A DNA stretch of 64,000 bases. Source: Mycolicibacterium confluentis. Its GTDB lineage: Bacteria > Actinomycetota > Actinomycetes > Mycobacteriales > Mycobacteriaceae. Both the position numbers and the translations under genes were made by a program. Positions 47,851 through 59,191 of this stretch are shown piece after piece. A model generated the notes under the pieces. It was not told the DNA's origin. It did not search any database and saw only the letters and a list, made by a program, of their open reading frames with translations. Position 1 is the first letter of the stretch; each line of letters opens with the position of its first letter. Location: contig NZ_AP022612.1 of assembly GCF_010729895.1 (NCBI RefSeq), positions 1,860,001 to 1,924,000 of the forward strand, read 5' to 3'.

Positions 47851-49782
47851 CTACAGCTCGACCGGGTAGGTCGGCTCGCTGATGGCCGGGGTGATCGAAC
47901 CCTCGACGAAGATCGCGTGCCAGAGCATGAAAATCAGCACGGTCCAGAGCCGTCGGCTGTGATCGCTGGCTCCGGCCTGGTGCTCGTCGAGCATGCGGCG
48001 CACGCCGGCGCGATCGACCAGGTGGTCGGTCTGCGACTGCGCGACCATCTCATACGACCAGTCCAGCAGCTCACCCGAACGCAGCCAGTGTCGGATCGGC
48101 ACGGGGAAACCCAGCTTCGCGCGGTGCAGCACATGCGCGGGCACGATCGGTTCCAGCGCGCGCCGCAGCGCGTACTTCGTGGTGGTTCGGGTGATCTTCT
48201 GCTCCAGCGGCAGCCGCGAGGCCACCTCGAACACCTCCGGGTCCAGGAAGGGCACCCGCAGTTCGAGCGAATTGGCCATCGTCATCTTGTCGGCCTTGAC
48301 CAGGATGTCGCCGCGCAGCCACGTGAACAGGTCGATGTGCTGCATGCGGGCCACCGGGTCGGCGCCCTCGGACAGCGCATAGATGGGCGCCGTGACATCG
48401 GTGTGGGTCCACTCCGGCCGGAAGTCCGGCAGCACCGACCGCAACTGCGCGTCGTTGAAGCTGCGCGCGTTGCCGTAGTAGCGCTCCTGCAGGGTCAGCG
48501 AACCCCGGTGCAGCAGGCTCTTGCCGCGCATGCCCTCCGGAAGCGGCCGTGACATCCGACCGACCGACCGGCGCAGCGCGGCGGGCAGGTAGTCGAACGC
48601 CTTCAGGGACAGCGGTTCGCGGTAGATCGTGTACCCGCCGAACAGTTCGTCGGCGCCCTCGCCCGACAGCACAACCTTGACGTGCTTGCGGGCCTCGCGG
48701 GCGATGAAGAACAGCGGCACCAGTGCCGGATCGGCCACCGGTTCGTCGAGGTACCAGACGATCTCGGGCAGCGCCGCGACGAACTCGGCCTGCGAGACGA
48801 CCTTGGCGAAGTGCCGCGCCCCGATGGCCTCGGCGGAGGCGACGGCGACGTCGATCTCCGAGAAGCCCTCGCGCTCGAACCCGGTGGTGAAGGTGATCAG
48901 GCGCGGGTTGTGCCGCATGGCCAGCGCGGCGATCGCCGTCGAGTCGATGCCGCCGGACAGGAAGGCGCCCACCGTGACGTCGGCGCGCATGTGCTTGGCC
49001 ACCGAGTCCTCGAGGACCGCGGTGATCTCGTTGTAGCGGGCCTGCTCGCTGCCCGGGGTGAACTTCACGGCGTTGAACTGGGGCACGAAGTAGCGACTGA
49101 CCTCGGGGGCCTGGCCCGGACGGATCCGCGCGTAGCAGCCCGACTCCAGGCGGCGCACCCCGCGGTGCAGCGTCTCCGGTTCGGGGACGTACTGCAGCAC
49201 TGTGTAGTGCTGGACGGCCCGCGTGTCGATCTCGGTGTCCACACCGAGATCGTCGGCCAGATCGAGCAGGCACTTCTTCTCGCTGCCGACGACCGTGCCA
49301 CCGGAACCGGTGGCCATGAACAGGGGCTTGATGCCGAACGGATCCCGGGCGCAGAACAGTTCGCCGGCCACCGTGTCCCAGAGCGCGAACGCGAACATCC
49401 CGCGCAGTCGCTTGAGCGCGTCCGGACCCCAATGGTGGTAGGCCGCGACGATCGCCTCGCCGTCGCCCTCAGTGGCGAAGACCACACCGTGCTGGTCGCG
49501 CAACTGCTCGCGGAGTTCGAGGTAGTTGTAGATCTCGCCGTTGAAGACCAGCACGTAGCGGCCGGGACTCTCCGGAGGTCCCCAGCGTAGGGGCTGGTGG
49601 CTGTGGGCGATGTCGATGATCGACAGTCGGTTGAAGCCCAGCACAGACCGGTCGTCAGACCAAGTGCCTGGTTCGTCCGGTCCGCGGTGTCGCATCAGAT
49701 GCGACGCGCCCGCTACCGCTTCCACGATCTCGCTGGTGACGGACCGGGCTGGGTCGCGTACCAGGGCTAGCAGTCCGCACAT
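47851..49782 (-). CDS. asnB: Asparagine synthase, glutamine-hydrolysing
   Basis: 643 residues. The N-terminal amidotransferase domain starts MCGLLALV, Cys2 being the nucleophile, with RGPDEPG and FNGEIYNYLELREQL. The synthetase domain has the PP-loop FLSGGIDSTAIAALAM near residue 270 and VVLSGEGADELFGGYTIYRE. The M. tuberculosis equivalent is linked to asparagine synthesis and to amidation of meso-diaminopimelate in peptidoglycan, so a cell-wall role is possible. It is divergent from ctaC, with 188 bp between them. Confidence 0.93.
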   Translation of the reverse strand: MCGLLALVRDPARSVTSEIVEAVAGASHLMRHRGPDEPGTWSDDRSVLGFNRLSIIDIAHSHQPLRWGPPESPGRYVLVFNGEIYNYLELREQLRDQHGVVFATEGDGEAIVAAYHHWGPDALKRLRGMFAFALWDTVAGELFCARDPFGIKPLFMATGSGGTVVGSEKKCLLDLADDLGVDTEIDTRAVQHYTVLQYVPEPETLHRGVRRLESGCYARIRPGQAPEVSRYFVPQFNAVKFTPGSEQARYNEITAVLEDSVAKHMRADVTVGAFLSGGIDSTAIAALAMRHNPRLITFTTGFEREGFSEIDVAVASAEAIGARHFAKVVSQAEFVAALPEIVWYLDEPVADPALVPLFFIAREARKHVKVVLSGEGADELFGGYTIYREPLSLKAFDYLPAALRRSVGRMSRPLPEGMRGKSLLHRGSLTLQERYYGNARSFNDAQLRSVLPDFRPEWTHTDVTAPIYALSEGADPVARMQHIDLFTWLRGDILVKADKMTMANSLELRVPFLDPEVFEVASRLPLEQKITRTTTKYALRRALEPIVPAHVLHRAKLGFPVPIRHWLRSGELLDWSYEMVAQSQTDHLVDRAGVRRMLDEHQAGASDHSRRLWTVLIFMLWHAIFVEGSITPAISEPTYPVEL

Positions 49783-49892
49783 CGGGAGCCAGTATGCCCC
49801 ACGACCTGCGATGTGACGAAGCGGCGGGAAGGGTGAGAGACACGCACGGGCTCTGATGGGTAGGTGTGTTGAGCCTGTCGCGGGGGCGTGGT

Positions 49893-49908
49893 CTACGCTG
49901 CGTAGTAT
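49893..49908 (+). promoter_or_regulatory. ctaC promoter with palindrome CTACGC-T-GCGTAG over the -10
   Basis: A perfect 6-bp inverted repeat (49893-49905) contains the hexamer TACGCT (49894-49899). A second TANNNT, TAGTAT, overlaps its end (49903-49908). Either would start a ctaC leader of about 55-65 nt. The position suggests an operator. Confidence 0.45.
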
Positions 49909-49970
49909 TCGATTCGCGCCGCTTCAGGCGTGCTTTGGGATGGACGAAAACTCATACAGGAGGCGCCGAC

Positions 49971-51029
49971 GTGAAAACCCGCGGGCAGGCCTTGTCACAG
50001 GGCCGATCTCGGCGGTTCCGCATGCTAGGCCTGGCGCTGACGCTGGGGGCGGCTGCCGTCGTACTCAGCGGCTGCACGTGGCAGGACGTCATCGGACTGG
50101 GCTGGCCGAAGGGCATCACCCCGCAGGCGCATGCCAACTATGACTTGTGGATCGGTTCCGTGATCTCGGCGTTCGTCGTCGGCGGCATCGTTTACTTCCT
50201 GCTGTTCTGGACCTCGGTCTTCCACCGCAAGAAGGACTCCGACACGGAGTTCCCACGCCAGTTCGGCTACAACATGCCGCTCGAGCTGGTGCTGACGGTC
50301 ATCCCGTTCCTCATCATCTCGGTGCTCTTCTACTTCACCGTCGTGGTGCAGGAGAAGATGATGGAGGTCACCGACGATCCTGAGGTCGTCATCGACGTCA
50401 CCGCGTTCCAGTGGAACTGGAAGTTCGGCTACCAGAAGGTCGACTACGCCGACGGCACCTTCAGCTACGACGGCGCCGATCCGGAGCGTAAGGCCGCGAT
50501 GGTCTCCAAGCCCGAGAGCCACGGCGACGAGGGCGGCCACGGCGGTCAGTACGGCGCGATCCGGGGGTTCCACCCCGAGGACAAGAGCTACCTGAACTTC
50601 GACAAGGTTGAGACCCTGGGCTCGAGCACCGAGATCCCGATCCTGGTGCTGCCCAAGGGGAAGCGCATCGAGTTCGAGATCGCCTCGGCCGACGTGATCC
50701 ACGCGTTCTGGGTTCCGGAATTCCTCTTCAAGCGGGACGTCATGCCGAACCCCAAGGAGAACAACTCGCTGAACGTCTTCCAGGTCAGCGAGATCACCGA
50801 GACCGGTGCGTTCGTCGGCCGTTGCGCGGAGATGTGCGGCACGTACCACTCGATGATGAACTTCGAGGTCAGAGTCGTTGAGCCCAACGACTTCAAGGCG
50901 TACATGCAGCAGCGCATCGCCGGTAAGGGCAACGCTGAGGCATTGCAGGCGATCAACCTGCCGCCGACGTCCGTGACGACTAAGCCGTTCGACTCTCGCC
51001 GTGGCGAGCAGGTCGGCGCGACCAACTAA
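49971..51029 (+). CDS. ctaC: Cytochrome c oxidase (aa3) subunit II, lipoprotein
   Basis: 352 residues from a GTG at 49971 with AGGAGG 6-7 nt upstream. Signal peptide with lipobox VVLSGC, two membrane helices ([38 protein letters not shown]), then the extracellular CuA domain with [14 protein letters not shown] and the copper ligands in [11 protein letters not shown] (second Cys with CAEMC, His and Met). It accepts electrons from the bcc complex in the mycobacterial III2IV2 supercomplex. A ~50-residue Gly/His/Glu-rich insertion ([17 protein letters not shown]) lies before the CuA core. ctaF follows after 14 bp. Confidence 0.96.
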   Translation: MKTRGQALSQGRSRRFRMLGLALTLGAAAVVLSGCTWQDVIGLGWPKGITPQAHANYDLWIGSVISAFVVGGIVYFLLFWTSVFHRKKDSDTEFPRQFGYNMPLELVLTVIPFLIISVLFYFTVVVQEKMMEVTDDPEVVIDVTAFQWNWKFGYQKVDYADGTFSYDGADPERKAAMVSKPESHGDEGGHGGQYGAIRGFHPEDKSYLNFDKVETLGSSTEIPILVLPKGKRIEFEIASADVIHAFWVPEFLFKRDVMPNPKENNSLNVFQVSEITETGAFVGRCAEMCGTYHSMMNFEVRVVEPNDFKAYMQQRIAGKGNAEALQAINLPPTSVTTKPFDSRRGEQVGATN

Positions 51030-51043
51030 TCAGAGGGCGCAGC

Positions 51044-51463
51044 ATGCATATCGAGTCCAGGCTGTTCGAGATCCTCACGGCGTTCTTCGCGCTGGCAACC
51101 GTGGTGTACGCGGTGCTGACGTCGATGTTCGCCACGGGCGGCGTCGAATGGGCCGGCACCACCGCGTTGGCGTTGACCACGGGTCTCTCGCTGATCATCG
51201 GAACCTTCTTCCGGTTCGTCGCTCGTCGACTGGACACTCGTCCCGAGGACTATGAGGACGCCGAGATCAGCGACGGCGCAGGCGAACTCGGCTTCTTCAG
51301 CCCGCACAGCTGGTGGCCCATCGCGATCGCGCTCTCCGGTTCGGTGACCGCGGTCGGCATGGCGCTGTGGCTGCCCTGGCTGATCTTCGCCGGCGTCTGC
51401 TTCATCCTGACCACCGTGGCCGGTCTGGTCTTCGAGTACTACCTCGGTCCTGAGAAGCACTGA
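51044..51463 (+). CDS. ctaF: Cytochrome c oxidase subunit IV, actinobacterial type
   Basis: 139 residues with four membrane helices: [60 protein letters not shown] and [20 protein letters not shown]. The loop between helices 2 and 3 is acidic ([20 protein letters not shown]), as in actinobacterial CtaF, which is needed for supercomplex assembly. AGAGGGCG precedes the ATG. It is in one transcription unit with ctaC. Confidence 0.93.
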   Translation: MHIESRLFEILTAFFALATVVYAVLTSMFATGGVEWAGTTALALTTGLSLIIGTFFRFVARRLDTRPEDYEDAEISDGAGELGFFSPHSWWPIAIALSGSVTAVGMALWLPWLIFAGVCFILTTVAGLVFEYYLGPEKH

Positions 51464-51564
51464 GTAGAGCCCGCACGCGCGGTTGGGGTCGGCTGAAGGT
51501 CACAATCACGGTGCGACTCGGCGCGCCACGAATCCGTCAGACTCGTTTGGCCCCCTTGGTTGGG

Positions 51565-51570
51565 TAGTGT
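51565..51570 (+). promoter_or_regulatory. -10 TAGTGT of mmpS3
   Basis: TANNNT hexamer giving a leader of about 30 nt that carries AAGGACAGG before the ATG at 51607. Confidence 0.4.
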
Positions 51571-51606
51571 TGCCGGGGCGCAACTAGTCGAGAAGGACAG
51601 GCGAAG

Positions 51607-52479
51607 ATGAGCGGGCCGAATTCTCCGGAACCGGAGTCTGCGGACGAGCCGGGTGGCAAAGCCGGCGAGGACCAGCCGACAGCGGTTGATCGCATCGACG
51701 ATGTCGGGGCTGGCGAATTCCCTTCGCAGGCGTATTCGGCCCCGGAGTCCGAGCAGTTCATGAGCGGGCCGTATGTGCCGGCCGATGCCAATCTGTACGA
51801 CTACGACGGCTACGACGGCTATGACGGTGCGGTCGAACCGGGCGTCGGTGAACGCCCGCCGCGCTGGCCGTGGGTCGTCGGCGTCACCGCGATCATCGCG
51901 GCCATCGCGCTCGTCGTGTCGGTGTCACTGCTGGTGACCGACACCGACACGAACACCCTCGCGACACCGGCGACCTCGACGACGACGGCGCCCCCGGTTC
52001 AGGACGAGATCACCACGACCGAACCGCCGCCGCCTCCACCCCCGCCGCCGACCAGCGAGCCGCCGCCGCCGCCTCCGCCGCCACCTCCGCCGGAGACTGT
52101 CACGGTGACGCCCGAGGCGCCTCCGCCACCGGCGCCGGAACCGACCCAGGCGCCGCCGCCGGAGACCACGGAGGCACCGGCGCCGACGACCACCACGACG
52201 CCCACCGGGCCGCGTCAGGTGACCTACTCGGTGACCGGGACCAAGGCGCCGGGGGACATCATCTCGGTGACCTATGTGGACGCCTCGGGGCGTCGGCGCA
52301 CGCAGCGCAACGTCTACATTCCGTGGTCGCTGACCGTCACGCCGATCTCGCAGTCGGAGGTCGGTTCAGTGCAGGCCTCCAGCCTGTTCCTGGTCAGCAA
52401 ATTGAACTGTTCGATCACTACGAGCGATGGGACCGTGTTGTCGTCAAACAGCAGCAACGCAGCCCAGACGAGCTGCTGA
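51607..52479 (+). CDS. mmpS3: MmpS3-type membrane protein, Pro-rich
   Basis: 290 residues. Acidic cytoplasmic N terminus with [12 protein letters not shown] repeats, one membrane helix ([20 protein letters not shown]) near residues 88-110, a long Thr/Pro-rich stalk with runs of up to 11 prolines (residues ~125-200), and a C-terminal MmpS beta-domain from [20 protein letters not shown] with a terminal Cys pair (KLNCSI, QTSC). MmpS proteins assist MmpL exporters, but no mmpL gene is adjacent and the role of MmpS3 is not settled. Its TGA overlaps the next ATG by one base. Confidence 0.9.
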   Translation: MSGPNSPEPESADEPGGKAGEDQPTAVDRIDDVGAGEFPSQAYSAPESEQFMSGPYVPADANLYDYDGYDGYDGAVEPGVGERPPRWPWVVGVTAIIAAIALVVSVSLLVTDTDTNTLATPATSTTTAPPVQDEITTTEPPPPPPPPPTSEPPPPPPPPPPPETVTVTPEAPPPPAPEPTQAPPPETTEAPAPTTTTTPTGPRQVTYSVTGTKAPGDIISVTYVDASGRRRTQRNVYIPWSLTVTPISQSEVGSVQASSLFLVSKLNCSITTSDGTVLSSNSSNAAQTSC

Positions 52480-53078
52480 TGGTCAGCATCAGGGAACGCG
52501 CAAACGGGTGGTCACCCGAGGTGATCGACCGCGCCTTGATCGTCGCCTGCGCGGTGGCGTGGTTGCTGGCGCTGGGCTTCGCGGTGGCCGCGGGTGTCGC
52601 GCTCGCCGACCTCGGCGGGGGACGGACCAGCGGCACGCCGGACGACGGGGACAGTCCGTGGCTGTTGTACACCGTGATCGGGGTGTCGGCGTTGGTGATC
52701 GCGCTGGCCGTGCCACTTCTGCTGCGGGCCCGGAATGCGGCACCGAGCAGTGCGACTGCGGCTGCCCCGGCAGAGCCCGGCAGGGCCCGCGTCGCCGCCT
52801 CGCGTATCCATGCCGGTTACCCCGCGTCGACGGCGCGTTCGGCGACATCGCGGGTCTCCTCGGCCGCGGTGGATCGGCTGCTGCTGCGCTGTGGCCTCGG
52901 GATCCTCACTGCGATGGGCGCGGCCTATATCGCCGTCGCGATCGCCACGCATCTGATGGCCGTCGACTCCGACGGCGCGGCGTGGGCGTTGTACGCCGTG
53001 GCGGGCGTGCTGACGCTCGGCATGGTGGCGATTCCGGTGCTGTTGCTGCGGCAGTTGCCGTCGCAGCAGGCTGACTGA
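52479..53078 (+). CDS. DUF2561 membrane protein (Rv2197c-like)
   Basis: 199 residues from an ATG that shares one base with the mmpS3 stop (TGATG at 52477-52481). Four hydrophobic segments in two similar halves: ALIVACAVAWLLALGFAVAA, LLYTVIGVSALVIALAVPLL, then LGILTAMGAAYIAVAIATHL and WALYAVAGVLTLGMVAIPVL. The linker is Ala/Ser-rich and basic. Function unknown; its conserved place beside the respiratory genes and mmpS3 is the only hint. Translation is coupled to mmpS3. Confidence 0.85.
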   Translation: MVSIRERANGWSPEVIDRALIVACAVAWLLALGFAVAAGVALADLGGGRTSGTPDDGDSPWLLYTVIGVSALVIALAVPLLLRARNAAPSSATAAAPAEPGRARVAASRIHAGYPASTARSATSRVSSAAVDRLLLRCGLGILTAMGAAYIAVAIATHLMAVDSDGAAWALYAVAGVLTLGMVAIPVLLLRQLPSQQAD

Positions 53079-53181
53079 CCCTCCCGCGCGACCGATCGGC
53101 GGGTGTATGACGCGCCCACCGGGATGCACGTGAGTGGCCGCTCGCCCGCCGAACATCGGATGCGTGAGTACGGTTTGTTCG

Positions 53182-53499
53182 GTGCAGCTCGGGGTCCTGG
53201 GCCCTCTGCGTTTCCGGCAGTTCGGGCTTCCGGTCGCGATCCCTTTCGCCAAGCCGCGTTCCATCCTGACGATGCCCGGGTTGTACGGCGGCGCCGTCGT
53301 TCCCGGTGACACACTCATCGATCCGCTGTGGGGCCGCGTATGCTCCGCGCACCGCTGCCAAGCCGCTCCAGACCCACGTCTCGCCCCTGCGACGCGCACT
53401 CGGCGACGGGGGTTCGTTCTTACGCACGGCACTGGCTGGACCCTCACCGACGCGGAGATCGACGCCGACTGCCGCCCGGGTGACCTGCGCCGGCCTGGT
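53182..53499 (+). pseudogene. Decayed SARP/BTAD-family transcriptional regulator fragment
   Basis: From the GTG at 53182 one frame reads VQLGVLGPLRFRQFGLPVAI and later GDTLIDPLWG, the start of an AfsR/EmbR-type winged-helix domain. At about 53331 the match moves to the next frame (PRTAAKPLQTHVSPLRRALG), then near 53415 returns to the first (FVLTHGTGWTLTDAEIDADC). The protein therefore needs two frameshifts and has lost everything beyond the DNA-binding domain. No promoter or ribosome binding site was seen. It lies in the 0.6-kb gap between convergent genes. Confidence 0.7.
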
Positions 53500-53551
53500 T
53501 TTGTGCGGAATTGCATGCTTCTGGCCGAAATCTGCTGCAATTCCGCACAAA
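53500..53551. repeat. Perfect 16-bp inverted repeat with 20-nt loop
   Basis: Arms TTTGTGCGGAATTGCA (53500-53515) and TGCAATTCCGCACAAA (53536-53551), no mismatch. It is AT-richer than its surroundings and has no T tract on either strand, so it is not a standard terminator. It lies at the end of the regulator remnant. Between it and the qcrB terminator repeats (53552-53594) nothing was recognised. Confidence 0.85.
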
Positions 53552-53594
53552 TGAGAGCCGCGTGAGCCACAGCGGGGGAGGGGAGTGCCACCAG

Positions 53595-53638
53595 CTCAAC
53601 GCAGAAAGCGATCGGGCTCAATGCAGAAAGCGATCGGG
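53595..53638. repeat. 22-bp direct repeat beside the qcrB terminator
   Basis: CTCAACGCAGAAAGCGATCGGG (53595-53616) and the same with one change (C to T at the sixth base, 53617-53638). The second copy forms part of the terminator stem and tail, so the tail of the terminator is duplicated. Confidence 0.85.
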
Positions 53639-53669
53639 GCCGCCACCTCAAAGGTGACGGCCCCGATCG
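53622..53669 (-). terminator. Terminator of the ctaE-qcrCAB operon
   Basis: Minus strand CGATCGGGGCCG-T-CACCT loops back to AGGTG-G-CGGCCCCGATCG (12 + 5 bp with one mismatch), followed by CTTTCTG. It begins 19 bp after the qcrB stop codon. Confidence 0.85.
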
Positions 53670-53687
53670 CGTTCGGTGCTGAGTCGG

Positions 53688-55364
53688 CTAGTGCCCGTGC
53701 CCGTTTCCGTGCCCGTTGCCCGTGCCGTGCTCGTTGTCCTGGTATTCCTTCAGGGCCGTGAGCGCCTTGTGCTCGGCCGCGTGTGCGGCGTCGGTCAGCG
53801 CCCGGTCCTCGGAGACAGGATCGGCGAACAGGAAGCTGCCGGAACCCGGTGCACCACCGGAGCCGAGCTTGTTCATCTTCTTCGGCAGTGCCGCGCCCTG
53901 GTACTCGAGCGGAATCGGATGACCATGGTCATCGACCGGGCCGATCGGCTGATGCAGCTCGATGTAGGCACCGTGCGGCAGCCGCTTGATGATGCCCGTC
54001 TCGATGCCGTGCTCAAGCACATCGCGGTCGCTGCGCTGCAGCGCGATGGCCCAGCGGTAGGCGATGAAGTACACCAGCGGCGGGACGACCACCATGCCGA
54101 TGCGGCCGATCCACGTGGTCGCGTTCAGCGAGATGTGGAACTTCAGCGCGATGACGTCGTTCATCGCGGAGAGGGTCAACACCATGTAGAGCGCGATGGC
54201 CATGGCGCCGATCGCCGTGCGGACCGGTGCATCACGCGGACGCTGCAGCAGGTTGTGGTGGGCGTAGTCGCCAGTGAACTTCTTCTCCAGGAACGGCCAC
54301 GCGATCAGCAGGCCGAACACCAGACCCATGAGCAGCGCCACCCACGTCGAGGCGGGGATGGTGTGGCCGAACGGGTAGAGCTCCCACGGCGGGAAGATAC
54401 GCGCCAGGCCTTCCGTCCACATCATGTAGAAGTCAGGCTGCGAACCCGCGGACACCTGCGAGGGCCGGTAGGGGCCCAGGTCCCAGATCGGGTTGATCTG
54501 GAGCAGACCGCCCATGAGGCCGAGGATGCCGGTGACCATCGCGAAGAACGCGCCGGACTTGACGGCGAACACCGGCATGACACGCACGCCGACGACGTTG
54601 GTCTCCGTGCGGCCGGGGCCGGGGAACTGCGTGTGCTTCTGGAACCACACCAGCGCCATGTGCGCACCGATCAGCGCCAGGATGATGCCCGGGATGATCA
54701 GGATGTGCAGCGCGTACATACGCGGGATGAAGATGCCGATCGAGCAGTCGTTGCCGACGCCGCCACAGGGGAAGTCGCCGCCGAACAGTGCCCAGTGCAA
54801 CCAGGTGCCGATGACCGGCATGCCCAGGCTGATCGAGCTCATCGCGGCGCGCAGGCCGATGCCGGACAGCAGGTCGTCGGGCAGCGAGTAGCCGAAGTAA
54901 CCCTCGAACATCGCCAGGATCAGCAGCAGCGAGCCGATGACCCAGTTGGCCTCACGCGGTCGGCGGAATGCGCCGGTGAAGAAGATGCGCGCGAGGTGCA
55001 CCATGATCGACGCCGCGAACAGCAGGGCCGCCCAGTGGTGGATCTGCCGGACGAACAGACCGCCGCGGACTTCGAAGCTGATGTCCAGGGCCGAGGCGTA
55101 GGCCCGCGACATCTCGATGCCGCGCAGGGGCTGGTACACGCCCTGGTAGGTGACCTCAGCCATCGACGGGTCGAAGAACAGCGTCAGGTAGACGCCGGTG
55201 ATCAACAGGACGATGAAGCTGTAGAGGGCGATCTCACCCAGCAGGAAGGACCAGTGGGTGGGGAAGACCTTGTTGAGCTGTCGCCGGACCGCCGCGGACG
55301 GGTGATACCGCGAGTCCATCGCGTCACCCTGCTTGGCCAGCCGCTCACCGATTGCCGAACTCAT
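53688..55364 (-). CDS. qcrB: Cytochrome bcc complex cytochrome b subunit
   Basis: 558 residues, about eight membrane helices. Paired heme-ligand histidines are in [20 protein letters not shown] and [18 protein letters not shown]. The Qo-site PEWY motif of other organisms is PDFY here ([11 protein letters not shown]), as in actinobacteria. It is the target of telacebec-type drugs. The long C-terminal cytoplasmic extension after ~residue 430 is mycobacterial, and it ends in a His/Gly-rich stretch ([14 protein letters not shown]). The ATG overlaps the qcrA stop by 4 bp. The stop is followed by a strong terminator. Confidence 0.97.
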   Translation of the reverse strand: MSSAIGERLAKQGDAMDSRYHPSAAVRRQLNKVFPTHWSFLLGEIALYSFIVLLITGVYLTLFFDPSMAEVTYQGVYQPLRGIEMSRAYASALDISFEVRGGLFVRQIHHWAALLFAASIMVHLARIFFTGAFRRPREANWVIGSLLLILAMFEGYFGYSLPDDLLSGIGLRAAMSSISLGMPVIGTWLHWALFGGDFPCGGVGNDCSIGIFIPRMYALHILIIPGIILALIGAHMALVWFQKHTQFPGPGRTETNVVGVRVMPVFAVKSGAFFAMVTGILGLMGGLLQINPIWDLGPYRPSQVSAGSQPDFYMMWTEGLARIFPPWELYPFGHTIPASTWVALLMGLVFGLLIAWPFLEKKFTGDYAHHNLLQRPRDAPVRTAIGAMAIALYMVLTLSAMNDVIALKFHISLNATTWIGRIGMVVVPPLVYFIAYRWAIALQRSDRDVLEHGIETGIIKRLPHGAYIELHQPIGPVDDHGHPIPLEYQGAALPKKMNKLGSGGAPGSGSFLFADPVSEDRALTDAAHAAEHKALTALKEYQDNEHGTGNGHGNGHGH

Positions 55365-56515
55365 GATTTGCGCTCCCAGAAGGCCGGGCCGACAGGTTCG
55401 ATGAAGTCACCGTTGGCCACCAGGTAGCCCTCGGTGTTGATCGTGATGGGCAGCTGTGCCAGGGCACGGGCCGCGGGTCCGAACGTGGGCTTTGCGAAAT
55501 GAAGCGCGTCGAACTGCGACTGGTGGCACGGGCACAGGATGCGGTAGGTCTGCTGCTCGTACAGCGACGAGGGGCAGCCCAGGTGCGAGCACACCTTGGT
55601 GTAGGCGAAGAACTCACCGAAGTTGAAGCTCTCCTGACCCTGCCGCCGGACGACCTTGTGCATGTCCTGCGGCTTGATGCGGATGAGCATCACGGGGTTG
55701 CGCACGCCCATCTGGATCTTGGCCAGATTGTGGTGCGATTCGGGAGTGGTGCCGTCACCGTCGGCCTCACGCCACGGGAACACGGTCTCCATGCCGCCGG
55801 CGTCGAGGTCCTCCGGGCGCATCTTGACGAACGGGGCGTGGCCGTCACCGGTCGCGCGGGCGAGGTAGATGGTCTCGCCTGCGTAGCGCGGGGTCCACCC
55901 CGAGGTCCACAGCACGGCCTTCTTGCCCTCGGCGGTCGGCACGACGGGCTTCCACGGGTTCTTGATCAGACCGCCGGCGAACGCCACCAGGGTGCCGAGG
56001 CCGAACGCTCCGAGTCCGAGCCCGAGCGAAGCGCCGATCATCTTGCGACGCTTGATGGTTGAGCCCTCGAGCGCGTCGGAGAGGTTGGCCACCACGGTCT
56101 TGCGGTCGAACTCGCTCGACGCACCGTCATGGCGGTCCTGGACGGTGATCTCCTCAGGAATGAACTTCTTCTGGTAGAGCACCGCGCCGATGCCGATCGA
56201 CAGGATCGACAGGCCGAAGGTCAGGCCGTACATCGGGGTCGCGAGGTTGTACCAGATGCTGTTCGGGTCCCACTGCCACGGCCAGAACAGGAAGACCACC
56301 AGCAGTGCGAGGCCGCTGAGGCCACCCAGGAGGAGCCAACCGGCGACGCTGCGCTCGGCGCGCTTCTCGGCGCGGGTGCCCTCGACGGGCCAGCGCTCCT
56401 CTTTGTAGATGATGTCCACGCCGTCCTTCTGGCCGCCCAGGGCCAGAAGTTCCTCGCGTGACATCGATGCCAACTGCTCGTCAGTCGGCTGCTGCGCGCC
56501 AGTCGCGTCGCTCAT
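55361..56515 (-). CDS. qcrA: Rieske iron-sulfur subunit of the cytochrome bcc complex
   Basis: 384 residues. Three membrane helices rather than one, as in actinobacteria: two near residues 70-120 ([20 protein letters not shown] is the first) and one near 165-190. The C-terminal Rieske domain binds 2Fe-2S through CSHLGC and CPCHQS, with the disulfide Cys included. It shuttles electrons from menaquinol at QcrB to QcrC. The ATG at 56515 overlaps the qcrC stop (ATGA), and the stop overlaps the qcrB start, so the three subunits are made in a coupled way. Confidence 0.97.
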   Translation of the reverse strand: MSDATGAQQPTDEQLASMSREELLALGGQKDGVDIIYKEERWPVEGTRAEKRAERSVAGWLLLGGLSGLALLVVFLFWPWQWDPNSIWYNLATPMYGLTFGLSILSIGIGAVLYQKKFIPEEITVQDRHDGASSEFDRKTVVANLSDALEGSTIKRRKMIGASLGLGLGAFGLGTLVAFAGGLIKNPWKPVVPTAEGKKAVLWTSGWTPRYAGETIYLARATGDGHAPFVKMRPEDLDAGGMETVFPWREADGDGTTPESHHNLAKIQMGVRNPVMLIRIKPQDMHKVVRRQGQESFNFGEFFAYTKVCSHLGCPSSLYEQQTYRILCPCHQSQFDALHFAKPTFGPAARALAQLPITINTEGYLVANGDFIEPVGPAFWERKS

Positions 56516-57345
56516 GCTCGTGCCCCGATCCACATCGCCACACCGATCATCGCCACCATGCCGACGATCCAGATCACCATTCCCTCAGAGGTGGGGCCCA
56601 AGGCGCCCAACCCGTAGCCACCGGGGCTGGGGGTCTCGGCGGCGTTCCGGACGTAGCTGACGATGTCCTTCTTCTCCTCCGGGCTCAGCTGCCGGTCGGA
56701 GAACTTGGGCATGTTCTGCGGGCCCGTGAGCATCGCGGTGTAGATCACCTGCGGGTTGGCCTGCCCAAGGGCCGGGGCGTACTTGCCCGAGGACAGGGCG
56801 CCGCCCTGACCGGTGAAGTTATGGCACGAGGCACAGTTCAGGCGGAACAGGTCGCCACCTCGGGCGAGGTTTCCGCCGGTCAGCGACTCCTGTGCGATCT
56901 GGCCGTTCTCATCACGAACCACCAGCGGTCCGCCGCCGTTGGCCTGGATGTAGGCACCCAACGCGTCGATCTGGTTCTCATCGAAGTTCGCCGGCTTCGA
57001 CGGGGCCTGAGCGTTGAGGCTCATCGCGGGCATGCGGCCCGTCGACACCTGGAACCAGACTGCGGCTTCGCCGACGCCGATCAGGCTGGGGCCGCGATCG
57101 GCGACACCCTGCAGATTGGCGCCGTGGCAGCTGATGCACGACGTGTCGTACAGCTGCTTGCCGTTGCGGAGCAGAGCCGACTGCGATTCGTCGGCGACTG
57201 CAACCTGTGGCTTGGGGGTCAGCACTGCGGCCATTCCGCCGGCCAGACCCAGGGCCACCAGCAGCAGCATTCCGGCCGTCAACCGGCGGCGCAATCGCCG
57301 CCGGGACCGGTCACCGCTGGTCGATCCGATCAAACGCGAGATCAT
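56512..57345 (-). CDS. qcrC: Di-heme cytochrome c subunit of the bcc complex
   Basis: 277 residues. Basic N terminus, an uncleaved or cleaved signal helix ([20 protein letters not shown]), two c-type heme sites CISCH near residue 70 and CASCH near residue 170, and a C-terminal membrane helix ([20 protein letters not shown]). The two hemes replace a separate cytochrome c and pass electrons straight to CtaC. The ATG at 57345 has AGGAG 10 nt upstream and gives an N terminus like that of M. tuberculosis QcrC. ATG 57366 and GTG 57369 are in-frame alternatives. Confidence 0.95.
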   Translation of the reverse strand: MISRLIGSTSGDRSRRRLRRRLTAGMLLLVALGLAGGMAAVLTPKPQVAVADESQSALLRNGKQLYDTSCISCHGANLQGVADRGPSLIGVGEAAVWFQVSTGRMPAMSLNAQAPSKPANFDENQIDALGAYIQANGGGPLVVRDENGQIAQESLTGGNLARGGDLFRLNCASCHNFTGQGGALSSGKYAPALGQANPQVIYTAMLTGPQNMPKFSDRQLSPEEKKDIVSYVRNAAETPSPGGYGLGALGPTSEGMVIWIVGMVAMIGVAMWIGARA

Positions 57346-57378
57346 CAACCGAGCACTCCTGTTCATCACAGCGCTTGA

Positions 57379-59174
<1,796 letters not shown>

Positions 59175-59191
<17 letters not shown>

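Noticed and set aside
53134..53565. An intact 143-codon gene in the gap before qcrB
   Set aside because: Its frame matches the regulator family only in two separated parts, with the middle in another frame, so it is a remnant.
53676..55427. A 583-codon plus-strand frame
   Set aside because: Antisense to qcrB; Asp/Arg-rich shadow composition without any motif.
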